Below are positions 40,103 through 50,871 of a stretch of 64,000 nt of DNA, piece by piece. The stretch lies in the NCBI GenBank assembly GCA_016290775.1, contig JAEEVF010000004.1, positions 62,001 to 126,000 on the forward strand, given 5' to 3'. The notes beneath the pieces were generated by a model. That model made no database searches. It saw only the letters and a program-made list of their open reading frames with translations, and was not told the origin of the DNA. The DNA is from Acetatifactor sp. (GTDB taxonomy: Bacteria; Bacillota; Clostridia; Lachnospirales; Lachnospiraceae). The position numbers and the translations under genes were made by a program. The first letter of the stretch is position 1; the number at the start of each line of letters is the position of its first letter.

Positions 40103-42655
40103 TCACACTTCAGCGGAATTACAAGTCTTATCCTTCAGATTCTGCTTTCTTTTTTTCAGCCAAGGGAGTAACGCAAACACGAAGCATGCGATCAAAAGGC
40201 TGACGATCGTGATCACGATGCCAAGGCCTTTACCGCTGGGCGTGTAATACAGTCGGATGGCGTAATCTCCGGGCTCCAGATCCAATGCAATAAAGGCTTC
40301 TCCAAAGGTCTGCGGCTCCGTCTCCTGCCCGTTGACAAAAACCTTCCAGCCCTTTTCATAAGGGATGGAAAGGATCAGTCGTCCGGCCTCGTCGAGTTTC
40401 AGGTTTCCCGTCACCTCGCGGTTTTCAACCTTCACGTCCGTCATATGCTGTCGCCCCAGGATCTCCAGTGCCTCCTGCATCATCTCCATGTTCAGCTTGT
40501 ATACGTTAACGGAAACCTTCGGTGTGTCGTCACTGTCGTCTCCGTTGGTGAAACGAACGGTCTGCCCTTCCTTCAGGGCTCCTATATACATAATGTTTTC
40601 TTTCTTCAGGTCTTTCAGGTTCTGCTCATCCGGCGTTGCGCCCGTCATCTTGATCTTACTTGTGCCGTAATTGGTAACGCAGCCATAGTAGATGCCGTCT
40701 TCCTTGGCCGTAAAGGTCACGTCGTCGCCATCCGCTTCGCTTCGGATCTTCTTGAGCATGATGCCTTCAATCCCAAGCTGGTTTAGGAGCTCGTTCTGAA
40801 TGGTGATGCCCTTGTCCTTCATCTCCTCGGGAAGGTCAAATCCATAAGGCGCCACATAACCGAAAGGCAAGGTATATAAGGCCTCGTAAAGGTAGATGCC
40901 GTTTTCTTCATCCACCAGGCGGTAAAGCTCATTCTCCCACTCATTGGTCTCAGCGAACATATATCCCACGTTGATGAGTGCGGCAGAAAAAGGCGTTGCG
41001 CCTTCATAGCCGTAATATACTTTGCTGTGATGCATGCCAAATTTGGTGTAAAAACTCATCACGTAAGAATTGAGGGTCGATGAGAACACGGAGGCAGAAG
41101 GGAAACCTGAAAGCGTCGCGTCATTTTTCGTCTTTCTGGTGAACTTCTCAAAGCGCGCAAAGCCGTCCTTTTCGTTCGCATGGCGTTCATAAAGCACTTT
41201 GTAGTCGTTCACGTGCTTCAGGTACGTATCCCTATTCGTGGTGCCAACGCTGGTATAGGCCATGTTGATCGCGGATTCCGCAAGGATGGCCACCAGAAGG
41301 ACTGCGCCAATGGCAGCTCGCGTCCCCATGCCTTTTTTCGTCTTCCAAAGGTACAGGCAGATGGAATAAAGCGTCACAAAGCCAAGGTTTGCGATCCAGG
41401 TCCAGCTTTCGAAATCATCCACTTCGACGAACTTTTGAATGATCAAAAAACAGCCCGCGGCACCGAGATATGCCTTCAAAACCGATGAAGCCTTGATCCC
41501 GTCCAAGTGACACAGGCATTCGTGACACATGATCAGAACGATCATTACGTAAAGGAAGGACTGCCTTGCCGGAAGGGAATCCGGATAGTTAAAGCCGTGC
41601 CAGATGAAATCCAGGGCGTTCACGGAAAAGCCCATGAGGAAGATGCCAGCGATGGCCAAAAGACCAAAGCGCTTGCGTGCCGTGATCCTGTCGTTCAGGG
41701 CAAACAGGGGCACAAGGAAAAAGACCATGCAGCCGCAGTAGATATTGGGCCAGTGCTCCAGTGCGCGCTCCGTGTTGATGGCCATGCAATGACGTGCCAG
41801 CTCATCGATCACTGAGAAGTAGAATTTCCATTCCTTCGGGAACTCCACCTTGCCAAAGTCCGTGGCAAGCAGTGCCATGACCTCCGGCACCAAGTAGATT
41901 GCCGCCAGACCGCCTGCAAGAAGGGATGCCGCGGCGAATTTCCAGATCATGGAAAAGCTCTTCTTTTCTGCGAAGAAGAGATAGATGAAATACAGTACCA
42001 GGAACATGCAGATCATGATGGAAATATAGAAATTGGTCAGAATGGAAAGGGAAAGTGCAAGTACGTACAGGCCAACCTTGCCCTTCTTTACCAGGCGTTC
42101 CAAGCCCATGAGGATCAAGGGCAGAAGCACCACGCAATCCATCCACATGACATTCCAGTTGTATGCGGCAACGAACCCGCTCATGGCGTAAAACAGCGAG
42201 CATGCAAGGGCCGCAAAGAGCTTTTCAGGGGTCTTCTCCTCTTCGCGAGAGCGCAGGTACACAAAGGAGCAAAGCCCTGCCAGGCCGATCTTGATGACTA
42301 CCATGTAGCTCATGAATTCGATCCAATATTTCTCGGGGAATAAAAAGGCAAGCCAGTTTAAGGGGCTGGCGAGATAATAGACGAAAAGCGCAAGAAAATT
42401 AGAGCCCATCCCGACGTTCCAGGTATAGGCAAGACCCTCTCCCGCCTTCATTTTTTCCATGAATTCACGGAAGAACGGGACATATTGATGGTACATGTCC
42501 GAAAACATGAAGCTTCGATTTCCAAAGGGAAAAATGCTGTTGCCGATGAAGATTGCCATCATCAAGGCAAAGGGGCCAAAGAAGGCCAAAAAAAGCGCCG
42601 TTCCCGCCAACGTCGGGCGGAAACGGAAGCGCTTATGTTTTTTCTGATCCGTCAT
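40103..42655 (-). CDS. YfhO family membrane protein
   Basis: SNIFPF-like N-terminus GNSIFPFGNRSFMFSDMYHQYVPFFREF, many TMs, C-terminal FVNGQETEPQTFGEAFIALDLEPGDYAIRLYYTPSG. Confidence 0.9.
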   Translation of the reverse strand: MTDQKKHKRFRFRPTLAGTALFLAFFGPFALMMAIFIGNSIFPFGNRSFMFSDMYHQYVPFFREFMEKMKAGEGLAYTWNVGMGSNFLALFVYYLASPLNWLAFLFPEKYWIEFMSYMVVIKIGLAGLCSFVYLRSREEEKTPEKLFAALACSLFYAMSGFVAAYNWNVMWMDCVVLLPLILMGLERLVKKGKVGLYVLALSLSILTNFYISIMICMFLVLYFIYLFFAEKKSFSMIWKFAAASLLAGGLAAIYLVPEVMALLATDFGKVEFPKEWKFYFSVIDELARHCMAINTERALEHWPNIYCGCMVFFLVPLFALNDRITARKRFGLLAIAGIFLMGFSVNALDFIWHGFNYPDSLPARQSFLYVMIVLIMCHECLCHLDGIKASSVLKAYLGAAGCFLIIQKFVEVDDFESWTWIANLGFVTLYSICLYLWKTKKGMGTRAAIGAVLLVAILAESAINMAYTSVGTTNRDTYLKHVNDYKVLYERHANEKDGFARFEKFTRKTKNDATLSGFPSASVFSSTLNSYVMSFYTKFGMHHSKVYYGYEGATPFSAALINVGYMFAETNEWENELYRLVDEENGIYLYEALYTLPFGYVAPYGFDLPEEMKDKGITIQNELLNQLGIEGIMLKKIRSEADGDDVTFTAKEDGIYYGCVTNYGTSKIKMTGATPDEQNLKDLKKENIMYIGALKEGQTVRFTNGDDSDDTPKVSVNVYKLNMEMMQEALEILGRQHMTDVKVENREVTGNLKLDEAGRLILSIPYEKGWKVFVNGQETEPQTFGEAFIALDLEPGDYAIRLYYTPSGKGLGIVITIVSLLIACFVFALLPWLKKRKQNLKDKTCNSAEV

Positions 42656-42656
42656 T

Positions 42657-44033
42657 TCATTCCTCTTCCTGCGCCGCAGGGGTATGCGGGCGCTCTTCCA
42701 TGGACACGTAGCTGCGCTCCTTCATCACGCTAAGGTACGCGGGACGAATGATCTTGTCCATGTTGATGAGTTCCTCGATCCTGTGTGCACTCCAGCCAAC
42801 GATCCTCGCGATCGCAAAGATGGGCGTGTACATCTCCAGCGGGATTTCCAGCATGGAATATACGAAACCGCTGTAAAAGTCCACGTTCGCGCTGACGCCC
42901 TTGTATATCCGCGCCTTCTGGCTGATCACTTCAGGGGCGAGCCGCTCGATCATGGAATATAATGCAAAATCCTTTTCCCTGCCTTTTTCCTCTGCGAGCT
43001 GCTCCACAAAGGCCTTGAACACTTTGGCTCTGGGATCGGAGAGGGAATATACCGCATGTCCCATGCCATAGATCAGGCCCTTCTTGTCAAAGGCTTCCTT
43101 GTTCAGGATCTTTTGCAGGTATGCGCGTACCTCTTCTTCGTCGGTCCAGTCGGACACGTGCTTTTCGATATCGCGCATCATCTCCACGACCTTGATGTTT
43201 GCGCCGCCGTGCTTCGGTCCCTTTAAGGAGGACAGTGCTGCTGCCACCACGGAATATGTATCCGAACCTGAGGAGGTGACCACGCGGGTCGTAAAGGTGG
43301 AATTGTTACCGCCGCCGTGCTCCATGTGAAGCACCAGCGCGATGTCAAGCACCTGCGCCTCAAGCTTCGTGTACTTTTTGTCGGGACGCAGCATCATCAA
43401 AAGATTCTCCGCCGTTGAAAGCTTCTTCATCGGGCGGTGAATATACATGCTGTCGTCGTTGGAATAATGATTATAGGCATGATAGCCATACACTGCGAGC
43501 ATGGGGAAAATACTGATCAGGGCAAGGCTCTGACGGAGCACGTTCTCCACGCTGTTGTCGCTGCAGTTCTTATCGTAGGAAGCAAGGGTCAAAACGCTCC
43601 TGGTCAGGGAGTTCATGATGTCACCGGAGGGTGCCTTCATGATAACGTCTCTGGTAAAGTTCCGAGGAAGCGTTCTTCCGCCGGCAAGCACGTCGCGGAA
43701 TTCCGCGAGTTGCTCCTCATTCGGAAGGCGACCAAGGAGCAAGAGATACGCCACTTCCTCGAAGCCGTAGCGCTTGCCCTTAAAGCCGTTGACCAATTCA
43801 ATGCAATCATAACCGCGATACCAAAGCTTGCCATCGCAGGGCGTTTTCACGCCATCCACCATCTGAAATGCTTCGATCCGGGAGATATTCGTAAGTCCCG
43901 AAAGTACGCCATTTCCATTCTTATCACGAAGTCCGCGCTTTACGCCATATTCGTCAAACAGGGAAATGTCAATATCATCCTCTTCAAAACAAATCCTGGA
44001 ATACTCGGATAGGTATTCTTCATTTCTCTTCAC
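42657..44033 (-). CDS. Citrate/2-methylcitrate synthase
   Basis: MEHGGGNNSTFTTRVVTSSGSDTYSVVAAALSSLKGPKHGGANIKV; GMGHAVYSLSDPRAKVFK. Confidence 0.95.
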   Translation of the reverse strand: MKRNEEYLSEYSRICFEEDDIDISLFDEYGVKRGLRDKNGNGVLSGLTNISRIEAFQMVDGVKTPCDGKLWYRGYDCIELVNGFKGKRYGFEEVAYLLLLGRLPNEEQLAEFRDVLAGGRTLPRNFTRDVIMKAPSGDIMNSLTRSVLTLASYDKNCSDNSVENVLRQSLALISIFPMLAVYGYHAYNHYSNDDSMYIHRPMKKLSTAENLLMMLRPDKKYTKLEAQVLDIALVLHMEHGGGNNSTFTTRVVTSSGSDTYSVVAAALSSLKGPKHGGANIKVVEMMRDIEKHVSDWTDEEEVRAYLQKILNKEAFDKKGLIYGMGHAVYSLSDPRAKVFKAFVEQLAEEKGREKDFALYSMIERLAPEVISQKARIYKGVSANVDFYSGFVYSMLEIPLEMYTPIFAIARIVGWSAHRIEELINMDKIIRPAYLSVMKERSYVSMEERPHTPAAQEEE

Positions 44034-44043
44034 GCGAACCTCC

Positions 44044-45024
44044 TTATTTTGCCTTTTTGCTGTCGATGATCTTCTTGATGAAGCCTTCTATATAGTTACA
44101 ATATTCCTTGTCCGCTGCCACTCCCTTGAAATCATTGTTCTTGATCACATAGTGGTCATAGGAATCGCGGAACCAAAACTCTGCATTGTTTGGCGTCTTC
44201 TGCAGAATATACGAATTCTCGATCGAGGTTTCCTCGTCATGCAGAGACGCGATGATAAGGACTGGTTTGCTTCCCGTCCTTTGAATGGAGGAGACGGGAG
44301 TCAGATTGTCTGCCTTGTCCTTCCCGTAGATCCAGCGCAGGGACTGATGGGTAAAAGGTCTTTGCGCCGCGCGAAGGAACCCGGGAATGTGGTAAGATTT
44401 CAGAATCTGATCCAGCTGATCGTCCACGGAAGAAAAAGGTGACATGGCGATGCAGCCGCTGACCTCGGGGATCTCCGCAGTACAGTTGATGGCGGCAGAA
44501 CCGCCAAGGGACACGCCCCAGACCACGATCGGCAGATTCTTGTACTTTTCCACGGTCCCAATGTAATTGACCAAGGCGCGGACGTCATCCACTTCCAGAT
44601 AACCAAGGCCAAGCTTTCTGCCCGTGCTCTCCCCGTGCGCACGCGTCTCCAAAAGGAAGGACGCATAGCCCAGATCCTTCATCAGGCTGGCATGCCCGTA
44701 AAAATATGTGACGGACGGCTGTCTCATTGCAGTCAGGAAAATGACCACGGCCTTGGGATCATTTGTTTCCACCTCGGAGCACCAAAGGACCTCTCCGTCC
44801 TCCGTCTTGATGTTGCGCTGCGTGCTCGAAAGCTTGAAATCTTCGGATTTATAGACCGCCTGATAAGGATGGTTTTCATCCTCCACGCCCTTATACTTGA
44901 TGTGACGGAACACATAGATCATGGTAAGAAACGTCGGGATCATCAAAATAAAAAGAATGATGAAGATCCAAAGAATGATCCTTCGTTTTCTCCAGCCGTA
45001 ATCCGTGATAACTCCTTTTTTCAT
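44044..45024 (-). CDS. Alpha/beta hydrolase with N-terminal TM helix
   Basis: VVWGVSLGGSAAINCTAEIPEVSGCIAMSPF; TM IILWIFIILFILMIPTFLTMIYVF. Confidence 0.87.
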   Translation of the reverse strand: MKKGVITDYGWRKRRIILWIFIILFILMIPTFLTMIYVFRHIKYKGVEDENHPYQAVYKSEDFKLSSTQRNIKTEDGEVLWCSEVETNDPKAVVIFLTAMRQPSVTYFYGHASLMKDLGYASFLLETRAHGESTGRKLGLGYLEVDDVRALVNYIGTVEKYKNLPIVVWGVSLGGSAAINCTAEIPEVSGCIAMSPFSSVDDQLDQILKSYHIPGFLRAAQRPFTHQSLRWIYGKDKADNLTPVSSIQRTGSKPVLIIASLHDEETSIENSYILQKTPNNAEFWFRDSYDHYVIKNNDFKGVAADKEYCNYIEGFIKKIIDSKKAK

Positions 45025-45058
45025 GTTGTTAACCTCCCCAAAGCTTCCTGCCACGGCT

Positions 45059-46579
45059 TTATGCTTCTTCGCTTAGCAGTCGCTCCTTACGCTCGATCAT
45101 TTCGTCGATCTTTTCGATATAGAGCGATACGTCCTTGATCGAATCGCTCCGCTCGATCCTGCCGTCCGGATAGACCCGCTTGCTGATGCAGCCGGCGCCC
45201 AGCGCAAGGATCGTCTGAACCTCCTCCATGATCAAAATGTTATAAATTCCATACTTGCCCGGGACTGCATATCCAACATTTTCAAAATTCCCGGACATGT
45301 TCTTTTGTCTGTAAAGATAATAGGGTTGCATTCCAAGACGCTTTGCGCCTTCGGCCGCGATCCGCATGGTCTCATCCGTGTTGCTTAAGGCCGTGATGCC
45401 ATGCTCGCGGATCCACTCGCTGAGCTTGGATGCCCGCTTGATTGCAAGGGAATGGACTGTCAGGCTGTCCGGTGCAAGCCTTACGACTTCATCAATCGTA
45501 TGCTGCACGTCTTCCTCGGTCTCCCCCGGAAGCCCCAGGATCAGATCCATGTTGACGTTATCAAAGCCTTCCTTGCGGGCGATGCGATATGCCTCAAGCA
45601 CTTGCGCAACGGAGGCCTTACGGCCGATCACATCCAGCGTCTCCTGCTTCATCGTCTGCGGATTGACGGAGATGCGACTAACGCCATGTTTCTTTAGCAC
45701 GCGGAGCTTTTCCGGCGTGATGCTGTCCGCCCTGCCGGCCTCCACGGTAAACTCCAAAAGCTTTGATAGGTCAAAGTACTTTTCAAGCGCTGAAAGAAGC
45801 TTCTCCAATTGCTCCGGCTCCAGGGTGGTTGGCGTTCCGCCGCCCACGTAAACCGTATCCAGCGTCTTGTCATGATATTTCTTCGAAACATATTCCATCT
45901 CGCGGATCAGGCAGTCCAGATAGGCGTCCACCTTCTTGCGATAAGCCGCGATCGGAAACGAAGTAAAGGAACAGTAAAGGCAGGTCGTCGGGCAAAACGG
46001 AATGCCGATATACAGGCTGTAACCGTCCTGATAATGGATCTTTGACAAAAGCTCCCGCTCGCGCCCTGCAATGTCAATGCTAAGAAGTGCCTTCTCTTCG
46101 CTGACAAAGTACTTGTCCATCATGTAAGCCTTGATCTCAGGTGCCTCCCTGCCCTCTTCCAAAAGGCCATAGGCGATCTTGGTGGGGCGGATCCCCGTAA
46201 GGTTTCCCCAAGGAAGACTCCTGCCCACGTGGCTCTCAAGCGTCTTGTAGAGAAAGGCTTTGAAACCAGCTTTATATTCTTCCGCCTTGTCTTCGCATTC
46301 CCACCGGTACTCAGCGCCAAAGCACTCAGGCGCCTTTCCTTCCACGTTCATGCGAACCGTTGCGCCCTCCGGTGAAAACTCGACCTGAATCTCCTCGCAG
46401 GCCTTCGCCTTTTCAGGATCGGCCTTGACCTCGCGGTATTCCTCCCAAAGGACCTTGCTCTCCGTCGTCAAAACCTTGACCTGCCTGTCGGGGTAAAAGG
46501 CCTTGACAATGGAGTTCACGTCGTACTCATAGCTCGGCTGGCTTAAGTTTACAAACAAATATCGTTCAATTCTACACAC
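45059..46579 (-). CDS. hemZ: Coproporphyrinogen dehydrogenase HemZ (radical SAM)
   Basis: IGIPFCPTTCLYCSFTSF radical SAM motif, YVGGGTPTTLEPEQLEKLL, RISVNPQTMK. Start uncertain; GTG at 46579 preferred to the 46663 M. Confidence 0.9.
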   Translation of the reverse strand: MCRIERYLFVNLSQPSYEYDVNSIVKAFYPDRQVKVLTTESKVLWEEYREVKADPEKAKACEEIQVEFSPEGATVRMNVEGKAPECFGAEYRWECEDKAEEYKAGFKAFLYKTLESHVGRSLPWGNLTGIRPTKIAYGLLEEGREAPEIKAYMMDKYFVSEEKALLSIDIAGRERELLSKIHYQDGYSLYIGIPFCPTTCLYCSFTSFPIAAYRKKVDAYLDCLIREMEYVSKKYHDKTLDTVYVGGGTPTTLEPEQLEKLLSALEKYFDLSKLLEFTVEAGRADSITPEKLRVLKKHGVSRISVNPQTMKQETLDVIGRKASVAQVLEAYRIARKEGFDNVNMDLILGLPGETEEDVQHTIDEVVRLAPDSLTVHSLAIKRASKLSEWIREHGITALSNTDETMRIAAEGAKRLGMQPYYLYRQKNMSGNFENVGYAVPGKYGIYNILIMEEVQTILALGAGCISKRVYPDGRIERSDSIKDVSLYIEKIDEMIERKERLLSEEA

Positions 46580-47234
46580 AGAATGGATTGTTCTCCTTTT
46601 CGTATCCGATGGTGGTCGAGCCGCCATGTCCCGGATAAACCTTGGTGTCCTCCGGAAGAACAAAAAGCTTTTCCCGAATGGACCGAACGATCTGACTCAT
46701 GCTACCCGTCGGAAAATCGGTCCGCCCAACACTTTCCTGAAAGAGCGTGTCGCCCGACAAAAGGAAGCCCTTCTCCTCGAGATAATAACAGCAGCTTCCG
46801 CTCGTATGCCCGGGGGTTGCGATCACTTTGAAGGTCATGCCCGCGATGGTGATCTCCTGCCCGTCTTTTAGGTACTCATCCGCGGAAACGGTGCAGGCGC
46901 GCCCTGCCATCTCGGAAACGTTCATGTCGGCATTGCCAAGAAGCTCCCTTTCGGCGTCGAGTGCATATACCTTAATAGGTTCTAAGCCCTTTTCCTTGCG
47001 TTCGCGATTCACCGCGCCCTTTAAGGCTTCCAGCCCCCAGATATGATCAAAATGTCCGTGGGTCAGAAGGATGCCCTCGACCTTTAAGTCGTTCTTAAAA
47101 AGGCTGGCATAAACTTTCGTCCCCTGGTCGGCAGGATCCACCACAACGGCCTTGTTTTCGCCTTCCCGATAAAGGAAATATGTATTCGTGGCGCAGCTTC
47201 CAAGCACCATTCTTCCGATCTTGAGTTCTCCCAT
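46572..47234 (-). CDS. MBL-fold metallo-hydrolase (glyoxalase II-like)
   Basis: LTHGHFDHIWGLEAL, ATPGHTSGSCCYYL, LSGDTLFQESVGRTDFPTGS, VYPGHGGSTTIGYEKENNPF. Confidence 0.95.
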   Translation of the reverse strand: MGELKIGRMVLGSCATNTYFLYREGENKAVVVDPADQGTKVYASLFKNDLKVEGILLTHGHFDHIWGLEALKGAVNRERKEKGLEPIKVYALDAERELLGNADMNVSEMAGRACTVSADEYLKDGQEITIAGMTFKVIATPGHTSGSCCYYLEEKGFLLSGDTLFQESVGRTDFPTGSMSQIVRSIREKLFVLPEDTKVYPGHGGSTTIGYEKENNPFCV

Positions 47235-47253
47235 GGGGTTTCTCCTTTAGTAT

Positions 47254-49569
47254 TTATCCAATGCTTCGCTCAATGTCGATCACGCCTTCGATCGCGTGGA
47301 GCCTCTCCATGATGTTATTCAGCGCGTCTCGACCGCTCACCTCGAACCCGATCTGCATGGTCACAAGGCCCTGCTTATTGGTCCTGGTGTTCAGCGAGAG
47401 AATGCTGATGTTCTTCTCCGTATATACCTTCGAAATGTCGGAAAGCAAGCCGTTTCTGTCATGCGCAAAGAGATTGATCTCGCAGACATAATTGCCCTCA
47501 CCGTCCTTGCTGTCATCGGACAATGCCCAATCCGCCTCCACAATCCTGATGCGCTCGTCTTCGGGGAGATTCAACATGTTAACGCAGTCCGTGCGGTGAA
47601 TGCTGATGCCCCTTCCCCTGGTCACGAAACCAATGATCTCGTCTCCCGGCACGGGTGAGCAACACTTGGAAAAACGAACCGACAGATCCGCCGTTCCCTT
47701 GACAAGAATGCCGCCCTTGGAACGCATGCGAACGGGATGCGCGGAGCCTTGGCTGCTCTCAGCGATCGAAGCAAGCACTTCCTCGTTGGTCAGCTCCTTC
47801 TTGTGGTCGCGGTCGTAATACTCCTGCAAACGGCCAATGATCTGGCCTTCCTTCAGGGCGCCATGTCCAACGGCCGCAAGCACGCTGTCCCAATCACGGA
47901 AGCCATACTTACGCATGATGGCGTCCATATATTCCGTGGAAAGAAGGCTTGCGATATTGATGCCTTTGGTCTTGCAATAGTTGTTCAAAAGGTCCTTGCC
48001 GCGGGCAACGTTTTCTTCCTTGCCCTGGCTCTTGAACCATTGATTGATCTTATTCTTTGCCTGCGTGCTCTTTACGACCGCGAGCCAGTCACGGCTCGGG
48101 CCCTTGGAGTTGCCGGACGTGATGATCTCAATGCGGTCACCGTTCTTGATCTGATAATCGATGGTGACAAGCTTTCCGTTCACCCTTGCGCCGACCATCT
48201 TGTTGCCGACTGCGGAGTGAATGCAGTACGCAAAGTCTATGGGCGTTGAACCTGCAGGCAAGTTCTTGACCTCGCCCGTAGGCGTAAAGCAATATACCTG
48301 ATCCGAGAACAGATCCAGGTCATTTTTCAAAAGGTTGAGGAATTCGCGGTTGTCAGACATGTCCTGCTGCCATTCCAGGATCTGACGCAGCCAAACAAGC
48401 TTTTCCTCTTCCTGGGTTTCCACCTTCTTGCCGTCGGAAGCCTCTTTGTACTTCCAGTGCGCGGCGATACCATATTCTGCCGCCTTATGCATCTCAAAGG
48501 TGCGGATCTGCACCTCAAAGGGCTGGCCACTGGTACCGATCAGGGTCGTATGTAGGGATTGGTACATGTTCGCCTTCGGGATCGCGATATAATCCTTAAA
48601 GCGGCCCGGAACGGGCTTGTAATGGGCATGAATCTCACCAAGGGCAGCATAACAGTCCTTGACGGAATCCACGATGATCCTGACTGCGAATAGGTCGTAG
48701 ATCTGATCCAGAGTCTTGTTCTGGTTTTTCATCTTCTTGTAGATGCTAAAGAAGTGCTTAACGCGCCCTTCGACCTTGCACTTGATGCCTGCGGCATCGA
48801 TGATCCCGCGCACCTCGTCCACGATGCCCTGGATGTACTGTTCGCGAACGCTCCGCTTCATGGCGATCTGATTCACCAGGTCGCGGTAAGCTTCCGGTTC
48901 AAGATACTTCAGGGACAGGTCGTCCAGCTCGATCTTGATCTTGCTGATGCCCAGTCTCTGGGCGATGGGACTATAAATCTCAAGGGTTTCCCTTGCGATC
49001 CTCTGCTGGCTCTCCGGCTTTTGATGCTGGAGCGTGCGCATGTTATGCAGTCTGTCGGCAAGCTTGATCAGGATCACTCGAATGTCCTTTGCCATGGCAA
49101 GGAACATCTTGCGCAGGTTTTCCGCCTGCATTTCAAGCTTCGCGTCGGACTGATCCGCGCCCTGGCTTAAGGGGATTTTTTCGAGTTTGGTCACGCCGTC
49201 CACAAGAAGTGCCACGTCAGCGCCAAATTCGCGCTCGAGGTCCTCCTGCGTAAGCTCCGTGTCCTCCACCACGTCGTGCAAAAGGCCGGCGATGATGGTC
49301 TCCTTGTCCATTTCGAGTTCTGCCAGGATGATGGCAACGTTCAAGGGATGGATGATGTAAGGCTCACCGGACTTGCGAACCTGGCCGGCATGTGCCTTCT
49401 TTGCGGTATCATATGCTTTCGCGATGGCAGTCACGTCATCGCTGGGATGGTAGGTTTTGACACGCGAAATAAGCTCCTGATACAACTGCTCGGGAGTTTC
49501 AAATTCCTGTGGCCTTACCAACGTGCGGTCACTGTAATGTACGTCATTTTTCAATTCCGCTTCCGTCAT
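47254..49569 (-). CDS. relA: Bifunctional (p)ppGpp synthetase/hydrolase
   Basis: HD, synthetase, TGS and ACT domains: AGLLHDVVEDTELTQEDLEREFG, RLHNMRTLQ, YDLFAVRIIVDSVKDCYAALGEIH, TPTGEVKNLPAGSTPIDFAYCIHSAVGNKMVGARVNGK. Confidence 0.97.
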   Translation of the reverse strand: MTEAELKNDVHYSDRTLVRPQEFETPEQLYQELISRVKTYHPSDDVTAIAKAYDTAKKAHAGQVRKSGEPYIIHPLNVAIILAELEMDKETIIAGLLHDVVEDTELTQEDLEREFGADVALLVDGVTKLEKIPLSQGADQSDAKLEMQAENLRKMFLAMAKDIRVILIKLADRLHNMRTLQHQKPESQQRIARETLEIYSPIAQRLGISKIKIELDDLSLKYLEPEAYRDLVNQIAMKRSVREQYIQGIVDEVRGIIDAAGIKCKVEGRVKHFFSIYKKMKNQNKTLDQIYDLFAVRIIVDSVKDCYAALGEIHAHYKPVPGRFKDYIAIPKANMYQSLHTTLIGTSGQPFEVQIRTFEMHKAAEYGIAAHWKYKEASDGKKVETQEEEKLVWLRQILEWQQDMSDNREFLNLLKNDLDLFSDQVYCFTPTGEVKNLPAGSTPIDFAYCIHSAVGNKMVGARVNGKLVTIDYQIKNGDRIEIITSGNSKGPSRDWLAVVKSTQAKNKINQWFKSQGKEENVARGKDLLNNYCKTKGINIASLLSTEYMDAIMRKYGFRDWDSVLAAVGHGALKEGQIIGRLQEYYDRDHKKELTNEEVLASIAESSQGSAHPVRMRSKGGILVKGTADLSVRFSKCCSPVPGDEIIGFVTRGRGISIHRTDCVNMLNLPEDERIRIVEADWALSDDSKDGEGNYVCEINLFAHDRNGLLSDISKVYTEKNISILSLNTRTNKQGLVTMQIGFEVSGRDALNNIMERLHAIEGVIDIERSIG

Positions 49570-49636
49570 GCGCTACCACTCCTACGTGTTACAAAAATGA
49601 ATTCCGTCAGCGCGGCATATGCCGCGCCATTTGGTC

Positions 49637-50161
49637 TTACTTTCCGGGATATACGATCGCAGCGTCAAGGCGATAATCCTTGATGCGCTCACGGCCCTTC
49701 AGGCCTGCAAGCTCCATCAGGACAACCACGCCGACCACTTCACCGCCAAGGCTTTCGATCAGCTTGATCATTGCCTCCGTGGTACCGCCGGTTGCGATCA
49801 GATCGTCCACGATCAAAACCTTCTGACCGGGCTTGATGCTGTCCTTATGCATCTCGATCACGGCGCTGCCATATTCGAGATCATATTCAATGCTGACCGT
49901 CTCACAGGGGAGCTTGCCCTTCTTACGGATCAGCACAAAAGGCTTGTGCAGATTGTAAGCAATGGGGGTTCCGAAGATAAACCCGCGTGATTCAGGACCA
50001 ACCACTACGTCAAACTCCAGATCCTTCACGAGATCCTGCATGGAGTTGATCGCGAGCTGCAATCCGTCCGCATCCTGCAGAACGCTTGTCACGTCGCGAA
50101 AAATGATGCCCTTCTCAGGGAAATCAGGGATCGACCTTACGTACTCTTCCAATTTCTTCAT
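49637..50161 (-). CDS. apt: Adenine phosphoribosyltransferase
   Basis: IPDFPEKGIIFRDVTSVLQD, VVGPESRGFIFGTPIAYNL, VLIVDDLIATGGTTEAMIKL. Confidence 0.97.
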   Translation of the reverse strand: MKKLEEYVRSIPDFPEKGIIFRDVTSVLQDADGLQLAINSMQDLVKDLEFDVVVGPESRGFIFGTPIAYNLHKPFVLIRKKGKLPCETVSIEYDLEYGSAVIEMHKDSIKPGQKVLIVDDLIATGGTTEAMIKLIESLGGEVVGVVVLMELAGLKGRERIKDYRLDAAIVYPGK

Positions 50162-50230
50162 GATTTTCCTCCCGCTTGTAATAAGAACGAGCCTCCCCCC
50201 TAAGGGAAAAGCTCAATCCTTCGTACGATC

Positions 50231-50734
50231 TTATTTCTTACCACAGCATTTCTTGTACTTTTTCCCGGATCCGCAAGGACAAGGATCATTGGGGTAAACC
50301 TTTGCACCCTTGATCACCGTCGTTGAGGATTTCTGCTCCTTGTAGAGTCTCTTTCTTGTCTCGTCGTCGAAGATGGCTTTCCACTCTTCCAGGTTGTAGA
50401 GCCAGTCTGCTTCGGCAGAAACCATGTTTTTGTACAAGAGTGCCTTGTCATATACAAGGTTCACCTGCGTATCCTCCTCCATCTCTTCGATGGGGTTCTT
50501 CTCGATCAGGCTGTCATTGATGCCATCCAAAAAGCCCGTCATGGTCATCACGTCAACGCCAAAGCGTTCTGCGAGTTCCTTTACGGTACCCTTAACTTCC
50601 TCATCGGGGTTCTTTAAGAGCTCTGCATAGATTGCCTGCTCGCGCTTGAAGTAAACGCCCCAAAGTCTTTGAAGTTCATCCTTTCCAAGCTTTTCGTTAT
50701 AAGCGACGCCGCGCCATTTCTCTAAAAGTGCCAT
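50231..50734 (-). CDS. SEC-C metal-binding domain protein
   Basis: C-terminal [21 protein letters not shown]. Confidence 0.9.
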   Translation of the reverse strand: MALLEKWRGVAYNEKLGKDELQRLWGVYFKREQAIYAELLKNPDEEVKGTVKELAERFGVDVMTMTGFLDGINDSLIEKNPIEEMEEDTQVNLVYDKALLYKNMVSAEADWLYNLEEWKAIFDDETRKRLYKEQKSSTTVIKGAKVYPNDPCPCGSGKKYKKCCGKK

Positions 50735-50871
50735 AATTCTTACCATCCTTACTGTTTACAGGACATGCCTGCATTATTCCACTAACTTTTACTAGTATAT
50801 AACAAAAACGGGCTCAAAGCAACAAAAACTTGCATATTCGCTTGCAGTTCCCCCGCCTTTTAGAATATAAT